The position numbers and the translations under genes were made by a program. From Desulfobacteraceae bacterium UBA2771 (GTDB taxonomy: Bacteria > Desulfobacterota > Desulfobacteria > Desulfobacterales > Desulfosarcinaceae): a DNA stretch of 11,728 bases. Within the stretch, counting starts at the first letter, position 1; every line of letters starts with the position of its first letter. The stretch covers positions 1-11,728 of the forward strand of contig DEIP01000059.1 of the NCBI GenBank assembly GCA_002352605.1, in the 5' to 3' direction. Positions 6,384 to 11,728 of the stretch are shown piece after piece. The notes under the pieces were generated by a model. That model searched no databases. It had not been told where the DNA came from and worked only from the letters and a program-made list of their open reading frames with translations.

Positions 6384-7111
6384 GTACCATCGGCTTCGCG
6401 CCAGGCCAATCACCGCTGCACCAGCTGGACCCTAGAACCAAGCAGGCGCTGCTCATGGGACTCAGCGCAATCAGCCCCTGGGGGCGACTGACCTTTCTGG
6501 TGTCACTCTCCGTCGTGATTTTGCTTTCTTTTCGCGCTGCCGGTATTCGCCTCAGCCGGTTGATCGGTGATATCCGCTATTTTCTCTTATTTCTCCTCTT
6601 TGTTTTCGTTGTGCGAACGGTCACGTTTTCCGGTGGCTGGATTCCCAACATCTCCGTCGAGCTGGCCGGAGAGGCCCTGATGGTTTGCTGGCGTCTGTTA
6701 ATGGTGGTTTCCATGGGGGCGTTGTTGATGGCAACCACCCGGGCCGCCGATATCCGGGCTGCACTGGTCTGGTATTTGAAACCGATACCCGTTGTGGACG
6801 AAAAAATGGCTGCCACCATGGTGGGCCTGGTGGTACGGTTTCTGCCGGTCATTCTTTTTCAGGCCGCTGAAATTTCTGATGCTCAGCGCGCCCGGGGAAT
6901 CGAAAGACGCAAAAACCCGCTGAGCCGGCTCATGATTTTCAGCCTTCCCTTGTTTCGTCGTGTGTTTTTAAGTGCCGACGAACTGGTTGCGGCTATGCAG
7001 GCCCGGTGCTACAGCGAGCACCGAACCTTACCTGATCTCTCTTTTTCCCGACACGATGGCTTGGCCATAGGGGCCGGGATTCTCATATCGTTGACCGTAC
7101 TTTTTCCTTGA
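6371..7111 (+). CDS. bioN: Energy-coupling factor transmembrane protein BioN (EcfT/CbiQ-like)
   Basis: EcfT proteins hold the S component and pass the ATPase motion to it. From ATG 6371 there are 246 residues. They begin with the family N-terminus (SPLHQLDPRTKQ, 14-25), followed by membrane segments at about 26-56, 66-84, 101-122 and 228-245. A long cytoplasmic part carries the two coupling motifs, QRARG (172-176) and MQARCY (209-214), that seat in the ATPase grooves. The second motif is A-R-C rather than the common A-R-G, which the family tolerates. AAAGG at 6357-6361, 9 bases upstream, favours 6371. An ATG at 6338 in the same frame lacks a Shine-Dalgarno and adds 11 residues overlapping bioM. 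It is the last gene of the biotin operon; 143 bases follow before trkA. Confidence 0.92.
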   Translation: MDELSTIGFAPGQSPLHQLDPRTKQALLMGLSAISPWGRLTFLVSLSVVILLSFRAAGIRLSRLIGDIRYFLLFLLFVFVVRTVTFSGGWIPNISVELAGEALMVCWRLLMVVSMGALLMATTRAADIRAALVWYLKPIPVVDEKMAATMVGLVVRFLPVILFQAAEISDAQRARGIERRKNPLSRLMIFSLPLFRRVFLSADELVAAMQARCYSEHRTLPDLSFSRHDGLAIGAGILISLTVLFP

Positions 7112-7254
7112 CCGGTTATCCAATACGAATCACTTCCCTATTTGCTGGATTACCCCCACCTCGTTTGACACGGCATAGGCGGTGGTGTAAGGCATAGCTG
7201 CCAAAATCCAAGTCGCTAATCAATTGTCTGGGCTGAGTATAAAGGAGCCTTGCG

Positions 7255-8619
7255 GTGAAAATCGTTATTGTGGGGGCCGGTGAAGTCGGGTTTCATATTG
7301 CCAGCCGTCTGGCGTTGGAACACAAGGATGTGGTCGTTATCGACTCTCATCCGGAGGCGTTGAAACGGATTTCGGAAAATATCGACGTCCAGACGATCAG
7401 CGGCTCGGGGAGCAGTCCTGTCATCCTGGAGGCGGCCGGTATTCGCGATGCCGAAATCATGTTGGCCGTTACCGACTCCGATGAGGTGAACCTGGTGGCC
7501 TGCCTGGTGGCCGACACCCTGTCTCCCAGCACCAAGAAGTTGGTCCGGCTACGGGCGGCCGATTTTGACCGCTACCATGATGCGTTCAAAGCGAATGCGC
7601 CGCATATCGATACGATAATCAACCCCGACATCGAGGTGGTCCGGACCATCGAACGGCTCATGAGCGTTCCGGGTGCCGTGGATGTAGGCGAATTTGCCGA
7701 CGGTCGAATAAAATTTGTCGGTGTTTATCTGGAACCCGGTTCACGCCTGGCGGGTGTGCGTCTGTCCGATTTACCGATCCTGCTTAAAGAGGACCGGCCC
7801 TTGATTGCCGCCGTCGTTCGTGACGACCAACTGATTGTTCCCAAGGGGAACAACCACCTGCGCGCCGCTGACCTGGTCTATTTTATCAGTGAAGAAAAGA
7901 ATCTGTTTAAGCACCTTTCCATCTTCGACAAGCACGCCACGCCGGTCAAGCGGGTACTTATTATCGGCGGCGGACGGATCGGCTATCGGTTGGCCAAACG
8001 GCTTGAAGACAAGTCGCTTTCCTGCAAGATCATCGAAAAGCTCGCCACCCAGTGCGATTTTCTGGCCGAACGATTGAATCGAACCGTTGTGCTCCATGGG
8101 GACGGGTCTGACCAGAGTCTGCTGGTGGAAGAGAATATTCATGACACCGATCTGGTGGTGACCCTGACCGGTGACGAAGAAACCAATATTTTGGCATCCC
8201 TGCTGACCAAACGGCTGGGCGCTAAAAAAACCATTTCCCGGATCAATAAATTCAGCTACTTTTCACTCATGTCCACCATCGGTATCGAACAGGTAGTCAG
8301 TTCCCGGTTGTCGGCCATCAACACCATCCTGCAGCACATTCGCCGGGGCAAGGTGCTGTCGGCGATCTCCATCAAGGGAGAAGCGGGGGAGGTGATGGAA
8401 GCTTTGGCCCTGCCAACGTCCGACATCGTGTCCAAGCCCTTGAAAAAAATATCCTTTCCAAAAGGATCCATGGTGGCCGGCATCATCCGCATGGAGACGA
8501 TCATCATCCCCACCGGCGAAAGCATTATCGAACCGGATGACCGGATCATCATTTTTGCCACCCGTGAGGCCATTCCCGGTGTCGAGAAGATTCTGGCCGT
8601 AAAACTGGAGTACATCTAA
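7255..8619 (+). CDS. trkA: Trk potassium uptake system peripheral NAD-binding protein TrkA
   Basis: TrkA is the cytoplasmic RCK protein that gates the TrkH K+ channel in response to nucleotides. The 454 residues form two RCK_N/RCK_C repeats, the classic long TrkA. The first Rossmann fold has GAGEVG (7-12) and acidic Asp30 ending VVVID. The second has GGGRIG (238-243) and Glu261 in KIIEK. The C-terminal lobes lie at about 145-225 and 370-454. The GTG start at 7255 is backed by AAAGGAG (7241-7247), 7 bases upstream. The 143-base gap before it contains TTGACA (7165-7170) but no good -10 (TAAGGC at 7188), and a direct repeat GGCATAG at 7172-7178 and 7191-7197. The promoter is therefore unclear. 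trkH follows with no gap. Confidence 0.96.
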   Translation: MKIVIVGAGEVGFHIASRLALEHKDVVVIDSHPEALKRISENIDVQTISGSGSSPVILEAAGIRDAEIMLAVTDSDEVNLVACLVADTLSPSTKKLVRLRAADFDRYHDAFKANAPHIDTIINPDIEVVRTIERLMSVPGAVDVGEFADGRIKFVGVYLEPGSRLAGVRLSDLPILLKEDRPLIAAVVRDDQLIVPKGNNHLRAADLVYFISEEKNLFKHLSIFDKHATPVKRVLIIGGGRIGYRLAKRLEDKSLSCKIIEKLATQCDFLAERLNRTVVLHGDGSDQSLLVEENIHDTDLVVTLTGDEETNILASLLTKRLGAKKTISRINKFSYFSLMSTIGIEQVVSSRLSAINTILQHIRRGKVLSAISIKGEAGEVMEALALPTSDIVSKPLKKISFPKGSMVAGIIRMETIIIPTGESIIEPDDRIIIFATREAIPGVEKILAVKLEYI

Positions 8620-10068
8620 TTGCGTTGGCGTTATATCCTGAACACCATCGGGGTATTAATCCTGTTTTTCGGCGGGACGATGATTGTTCCCCTGGCCTTC
8701 GACCTTTTTGCCATGGATCGCAGCCTGATGCCCTTGATCAAGGCCATGGGGGTCACGGTGGTTTGCGGGGCCGTGATGATGGCGGTATTCAGGCACAAAA
8801 AGACCGAAACCATCAGTCAGCGGGAGGGCATGGCTATTGTGGCCTTGGGATGGACGGCCATCAGCCTGTTCGGGGCCCTGCCCTTTTATTTTTCCAGCGC
8901 ATCCTTTTTCTTTGTGGATGCCTTCTTCGAGTCCGTTTCCGGGTTTACCACCACCGGTTCATCGATTCTGTGCAATATAGAAGGATTAAGCCAGGGGTTG
9001 TTAATCTGGCGCAGCTTTATCCAGTGGCTGGGGGGGATGGGCATCATCGTTCTGTCTATCGCCATCCTGCCTTTTCTGGGGGTTGGCGGCATGCAGCTGT
9101 ACAAGGCCGAAGTGCCCAGTCCCGTACCGGACAAACTCAGGCCCCGAATCCGCGATACGGCCGTCATTTTGTGGAAAGTGTACGCCCTGTTTACCGTGGC
9201 GGAGGTGGTACTGTTGATGGTCGGCGGCATGTTTTTTTTCGATGCCCTGAACCATGCCTTCACCACCATGCCCACCGGCGGCTTCTCAACCAAGAACGCC
9301 TCGGTGGCCCATTTCGACAGTGTCTACATCGATGTCGTCATTACTTTTTTCATGCTGCTGGCCGGCATCAATTTTTCCCTTCACTACCAGCTTTTAAAGG
9401 GCCGCCCACTGGCCTTCTGGAAAGATCCGGAGTGCCGTTTTTACCTGGCCATGTGTCTGTTCCTAACCCTCGTGGTCGGATTCGATATTTACCGTACGGT
9501 ATATCCGGATGTCGGCCAGGCCCTGCGGTATGCCGCCTTTCAGATGGTTTCCATCGTGACCACCACCGGCTACGTGACTGCCGATTATGAAATGTGGCCG
9601 GCCATGTCACAGATCATCATCTTCCTTTGTATGTTTGTTGGCGCGTCAGCAGGTTCCACCGGGGGGGGGATGAAGTGCCTTCGCATCATGCTCGTCTTCA
9701 AATATTGCTACAAAGAGCTCTTTTCCATGATTCACCCGCGGGCAGTCACCCACATCAAGATTGGCGGTAAAACCGTGCCGGAGGATGTCGTGAGAAGTGT
9801 GCTCGGTTTCCTGGCGCTATACATGGCCCTGTTTGCCCTGTTCACCGTGCTGCTGGCCGGCACCGGGGTTGATTTTGTCACCGCCCTTGGCGCCGTGGCT
9901 TCCACCATCGGAAATATCGGGCCGGGATTCGGTATGGTGGGACCGGTAGAAAATTTCGCTCAGGTTCCCTACTGGGGGAAGTGGTTGCTTGCCTGGTGCA
10001 TGCTGCTGGGACGCCTTGAAATCTATACACTCATCATTTTGGTTGTGCCTGAATTCTGGCGGAAGTGA
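8620..10068 (+). CDS. trkH: Trk potassium uptake system membrane channel TrkH
   Basis: TrkH is the K+-translocating inner-membrane subunit, built from four pore-loop repeats. All four selectivity-filter glycines are visible in 482 residues: FTTTGSS (Gly113), TMPTGGF (Gly220), TTTGYV (Gly317) and GNIGPGF (Gly434). The conserved loop ASAGSTGGGMK (342-352) and the last-helix GRLEIYT (464-470) are also present. The length is normal. The start is TTG at 8620, immediately after the trkA stop (TAATTG), with GGAG at 8607-8610 upstream. The next ATG (codon 21, in FFGGTMIV) would remove part of the first membrane helix, so TTG is preferred. Together with trkA this forms a complete K+ uptake unit, translationally coupled. 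Confidence 0.96.
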   Translation: MRWRYILNTIGVLILFFGGTMIVPLAFDLFAMDRSLMPLIKAMGVTVVCGAVMMAVFRHKKTETISQREGMAIVALGWTAISLFGALPFYFSSASFFFVDAFFESVSGFTTTGSSILCNIEGLSQGLLIWRSFIQWLGGMGIIVLSIAILPFLGVGGMQLYKAEVPSPVPDKLRPRIRDTAVILWKVYALFTVAEVVLLMVGGMFFFDALNHAFTTMPTGGFSTKNASVAHFDSVYIDVVITFFMLLAGINFSLHYQLLKGRPLAFWKDPECRFYLAMCLFLTLVVGFDIYRTVYPDVGQALRYAAFQMVSIVTTTGYVTADYEMWPAMSQIIIFLCMFVGASAGSTGGGMKCLRIMLVFKYCYKELFSMIHPRAVTHIKIGGKTVPEDVVRSVLGFLALYMALFALFTVLLAGTGVDFVTALGAVASTIGNIGPGFGMVGPVENFAQVPYWGKWLLAWCMLLGRLEIYTLIILVVPEFWRK

Positions 10069-10114
10069 CCTTTTTTTCACGAAAAAACAATCAGAAATTT
10101 CATTGATTATGATA

Positions 10115-10143
10115 TTGACAAAAGGGGGATGGGCGTGTAAAAG
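10115..10143 (+). promoter_or_regulatory. Promoter of the tRNA-Lys/tRNA-Glu pair
   Basis: A perfect TTGACA (10115-10120), 17 bases, then TAAAAG (10138-10143, 4 of 6 consensus positions, preceded by TG). It ends 14 bases before tRNA-Lys, so transcription would begin a few bases before the mature 5' end. Confidence 0.65.
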
Positions 10144-10157
10144 TATTTTTTTTCATC

Positions 10158-10233
10158 GGGCCGTTAACTCAGTCGGTAGAGTATCTGCCTTTTAAGCAGA
10201 GAGTCGTTGGTTCGAGCCCAACACGGCCCACCA
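10158..10233 (+). tRNA. tRNA-Lys (anticodon TTT)
   Basis: All parts of a 76-base tRNA are present. The acceptor arms GGGCCGT (10158-10164) and ACGGCCC (10223-10229) pair perfectly. The anticodon stem TCTGC/GCAGA encloses loop CTTTTAA with anticodon TTT at 10191-10193, and the T-arm contains GTTCGAG. The discriminator is A, and CCA is encoded (10231-10233). The D-stem uses ACTC/GAGT, a compensated change from the usual GCTC/GAGC. It reads lysine AAA and AAG. Confidence 0.97.
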
Positions 10234-10250
10234 GAAGTGAAACACCTTGC

Positions 10251-10328
10251 GTCCCCATCGTCTAGCCTGGCCCAGGACACCGGCCTTTCACGCCGGCGAC
10301 AGGGGTTCGAATCCCCTTGGGGACGCCA
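10251..10328 (+). tRNA. tRNA-Glu (anticodon TTC)
   Basis: A 78-base tRNA begins 17 bases after tRNA-Lys. Its acceptor arms GTCCCCA (10251-10257) and TGGGGAC (10318-10324) pair fully. The anticodon stem CCGGC/GCCGG encloses CTTTCAC with anticodon TTC at 10287-10289. The T-arm contains GGTTCGAATCC, and CCA is encoded (10326-10328). It is likely co-transcribed with tRNA-Lys and reads GAA and GAG. Confidence 0.97.
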
Positions 10329-10340
10329 ATTTCATCATCG

Positions 10341-10380
10341 TTAAGGCGCGTACATAGCTATCTAGGCTTACGCGCCTTAA
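10341..10380. repeat. Perfect 12-bp inverted repeat just after tRNA-Glu, possible terminator
   Basis: TTAAGGCGCGTA (10341-10352) and TACGCGCCTTAA (10369-10380) are perfect arms around a 16-base loop. AGC/GCT inside the loop can extend the pairing. It starts 12 bases after the tRNA CCA. Only a short T-rich stretch (CCATTTTCTGG) follows, so it is an imperfect intrinsic terminator. It could also be a 3' processing structure or a remnant of something inserted beside the tRNA. The remaining 170 bases before the rhomboid gene hold a weaker repeat, AGATTTCC (10445-10452) / GGAAATCT (10466-10473), and no gene. Confidence 0.6.
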
Positions 10381-10550
10381 CCATTTTCTGGTTTTGGGGT
10401 CATTCTTGTAGATTGAGAGAAGTAAGCTCAAACTGAATTCAGAGAGATTTCCAAAAAAATGACGGGGAAATCTGAACAAATGCTTTGTCGTGTGCTACTG
10501 GATGCTTAACAGCTTAAACGAATCAATCTAAGAGACAGGCAAACACGATC

Positions 10551-11288
10551 ATGTTTCCCCAGGGTCATCGAAAAACAATCGGATTCGGCAGTTCACTGAC
10601 ACCAGCCGGCAAAATCATGCTGATCGTCTATGCGACGGTTTATGTTCTGGAATTGATCGGCGAACAATGGCTGGGAATACCAATTTATCAATGGCTGGCG
10701 CTCAGCCCACTGAAAAGCGGGTATTTTCACATCTGGCAACCGGTCACCCACCCGATAATCCATGACCCCGGGGCGCCAATCGGGTTCCTAATCAATTGCC
10801 TGGTCTTCTACTTCTTCGCCGGTACCATCGAATCGGCATTGGGGACCCGGGCATTTCTGAGGTTATATATCATCGCCGCCTTGGGCGGCGCAGCCGCCGG
10901 CCTTATTTTCAGCGGGCTGACATCCTTTAGCGTACCCTGTGCCGGCATGATGCCAAGCCTGCTGGCACTGATCGTTGTTTTCGGGTTGCTGCAGCCCGAA
11001 GCCACCATCATGCTGATGTTCGTGCTGCCCATCAAAGCCAAGTATATCAGCTACGGCACCACCATCGTCACCGCGTTGACCTTCCTGGCCCAGACCAATC
11101 TCCACGGCGCCTACCACCTGGGCGGTATCGGTCTGGCCTGGCTCTACTTACGCGCGCCGACCCGGTGGTTCGACGCCAACTGGTGGCGCTGGAAACATGT
11201 CGAGTATAGCCAAAAGAAACGTCGCTCCAAATTCACCGTCATCAACGGCAAAAACAAAAATGGTGACGACAAACCGACCATTCATTGA
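10551..11288 (+). CDS. Rhomboid-fold integral membrane protein lacking the canonical catalytic motif
   Basis: The 245 residues follow the rhomboid plan. There is a first helix at about 21-38, the loop-1 pattern FHIWQPVTHPIIHDP (59-73), then helices at about 76-94 and 102-121. A fourth helix follows (about 126-147), then FGLLQPEATIMLMFVLPIKAK (144-164) and a last helix starting at His189-Leu-Gly-Gly. Active rhomboids have GxSG at the head of helix 4. Here the segment reads VPCAGMMPSLLA (128-139), with Ala131 or Met134 at the serine position depending on alignment. The HxxxN of helix 2 has become GFLIN (78-82). His189 is kept. This suggests a pseudoprotease that binds or escorts membrane proteins rather than cutting them. 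Ser136 is present but outside GxSG. The tail (about 205-245) is Trp/Lys/Arg-rich and cytoplasmic. The Shine-Dalgarno is weak (AGG, 10537-10539). The gene stands alone; fold likely, activity doubtful. Confidence 0.85.
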   Translation: MFPQGHRKTIGFGSSLTPAGKIMLIVYATVYVLELIGEQWLGIPIYQWLALSPLKSGYFHIWQPVTHPIIHDPGAPIGFLINCLVFYFFAGTIESALGTRAFLRLYIIAALGGAAAGLIFSGLTSFSVPCAGMMPSLLALIVVFGLLQPEATIMLMFVLPIKAKYISYGTTIVTALTFLAQTNLHGAYHLGGIGLAWLYLRAPTRWFDANWWRWKHVEYSQKKRRSKFTVINGKNKNGDDKPTIH

Positions 11289-11327
11289 GCCCATTGCCTT
11301 AGCCATCGAAGATGGTAACGTTTATGT

Positions 11328-11355
11328 TTGACAGATGCTATAATTATTTTACTAT
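11328..11355 (+). promoter_or_regulatory. Probable promoter for the small G-x-[DE]-R-R repeat protein
   Basis: TTGACA (11328-11333), 16 bases, then TACTAT (11350-11355, 4 of 6 matches). A perfect TATAAT also lies at 11339-11344 but has no good -35 at the right distance. Transcription would start near 11362, giving a 55-base leader. Confidence 0.5.
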
Positions 11356-11416
11356 AGAGATAGATAGGTTACCCTTGAACACAGCCACCCATGTTATTCG
11401 TGTTGAGGCCTAAGTG

Positions 11417-11599
11417 ATGGAACAGCAACAAGACAAACGACACAACCCAGGCAGGCGCTCCGGAGTCGATCGTCGAAGAATCGATCCACCCAGATACACA
11501 GGCATCGAAAGACGAATCGATTCCCAATGTCGAAGCGGCGAGGACAGAAGAGAGGAGATAGAGTCTTGGAGCGAAATGCAGCCAAGATGTGTTAAATAG
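11417..11599 (+). CDS. Small Arg-rich protein with three G-x-[DE]-R-R repeats
   Basis: This 60-residue protein has no function I can name. It carries the motif three times: GVDRR (16-20), GIERR (29-33) and GEDRR (41-45), at 12-13 residue spacing, in a strongly basic, hydrophilic chain. There is no membrane segment or signal peptide. Similar R-S-G-x-D-R-R stretches are familiar to me from N-termini of longer deltaproteobacterial proteins, so this could be a free-standing form or the stump of a longer gene. GAGG (11405-11408), 8 bases before ATG 11417, supports the start over the adjoining in-frame GTG at 11414; an in-frame TAA precedes both. The last ~12 residues (SWSEMQPRCVK) do not follow the repeat style and end right where a transposase remnant begins, which suggests the tail was created by that junction. 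Confidence 0.6.
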   Translation: MEQQQDKRHNPGRRSGVDRRRIDPPRYTGIERRIDSQCRSGEDRREEIESWSEMQPRCVK

Positions 11600-11600
11600 C

Positions 11601-11728
11601 GTCCTCCAGGATCGGTATAAATCGATTGTCTTCCTGGAAGATGCCTATCTCAAGGAACTGGTACGCTATATCCATTTGAATCCGCTCAGGGCGAAGATGC
11701 GGTTAAAGGGGATGGACCGGATAAAAGG
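11601..11728 (+). pseudogene. REP-associated / IS200-like (Y1) transposase fragment, N-terminus missing, runs off right edge
   Basis: The frame reads VLQDRYKSIVFLEDAYLKEL and then VRYIHLNPLRAKM. This is the highly typical C-terminal half of Y1 transposases of the REP-associated tyrosine transposase type (usual form: FQxRYKSI...EDPYLLELVRYIHLNPLRAxxV). Such proteins nick and join single-stranded DNA at hairpin-bearing ends. The frame is open only back to a TAG at 11559-11561. The residues between (SLGAKCSQDVLNS) show no match to the roughly 100 residues that should precede, including the HUH metal-binding motif, so no start codon or catalytic N-terminus exists here. It is a 5'-truncated relic unless the missing part lies in another frame; none was seen. 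The 3' end is beyond the window. Confidence 0.8.

Noticed and set aside
8625..9590. Rightward 321-residue frame overlapping trkH in another frame
   Set aside because: His/Arg/Gly-rich out-of-frame shadow; the trkH frame carries all four selectivity filters.
10288..10479. Leftward 63-residue frame ending in ASPRGFEPLSPA
   Set aside because: Its end is the antisense reading of tRNA-Glu, a well-known artefact (the SPRGFEP tail). The frame also crosses the strong inverted repeat and has no family signal.
1..11728. CRISPR array, phage genes, toxin-antitoxin or defence system
   Set aside because: No regularly spaced repeats and no recognisable cas, phage, toxin or defence proteins were seen; apart from the right edge, the genes are core functions.

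Overview
The window looks like chromosomal DNA of a Gram-negative, anaerobe-type deltaproteobacterium (Desulfobacterota, possibly near Desulfosarcina/Desulfobacteraceae). This is inferred from the style of the proteins: a GAF-AAA+ sigma-54 activator, Mpl, a BioMNY-type biotin importer under BirA, and small proteins rich in R-x-G-x-D/E-R-R. No marker gene in the window fixes the taxonomy. Most of the content is ordinary core metabolism and transport, and I found no obvious large novel system. The most informative regulatory signal is a perfect BirA operator that overlaps the birA start codon.

Left part (1-2725). A sigma-54-dependent activator, cut by the left edge, runs leftward from 848. A 452-base intergenic region separates it from rightward mpl (1301-2725), which recycles murein tripeptide. 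This gap holds a good sigma-70-type promoter for the activator, an upstream small ORF that ends 3 bases before the activator start, and a long hairpin in the mpl leader.

Middle part (2726-7111). A stand-alone KAS III gene (fabH-like, 2927-3940) is followed by a biotin locus: birA (4127-5053), bioY (5069-5629), bioM (5634-6383) and bioN (6371-7111). The four genes are tightly spaced or overlapping. They are preceded by a TTGACA element and a 12-bp perfect inverted repeat with a 14-base spacer. BirA should both attach biotin to its acceptor protein and, when biotinyl-AMP-bound, shut off its own gene and the biotin importer.

Right part (7112-11728). trkA and trkH (7255-10068) abut and encode a two-gene K+ uptake system. 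A consensus promoter then drives tRNA-Lys(TTT) and tRNA-Glu(TTC), followed by a strong inverted repeat. Next is a rhomboid-fold membrane protein (10551-11288) that lacks the canonical catalytic serine motif. Last are a 60-residue protein with three G-x-[DE]-R-R repeats and, running off the right edge, the C-terminal part of a REP-associated/IS200-like (Y1) transposase with no N-terminal half. The far right therefore looks like the start of an accessory or decaying mobile region.
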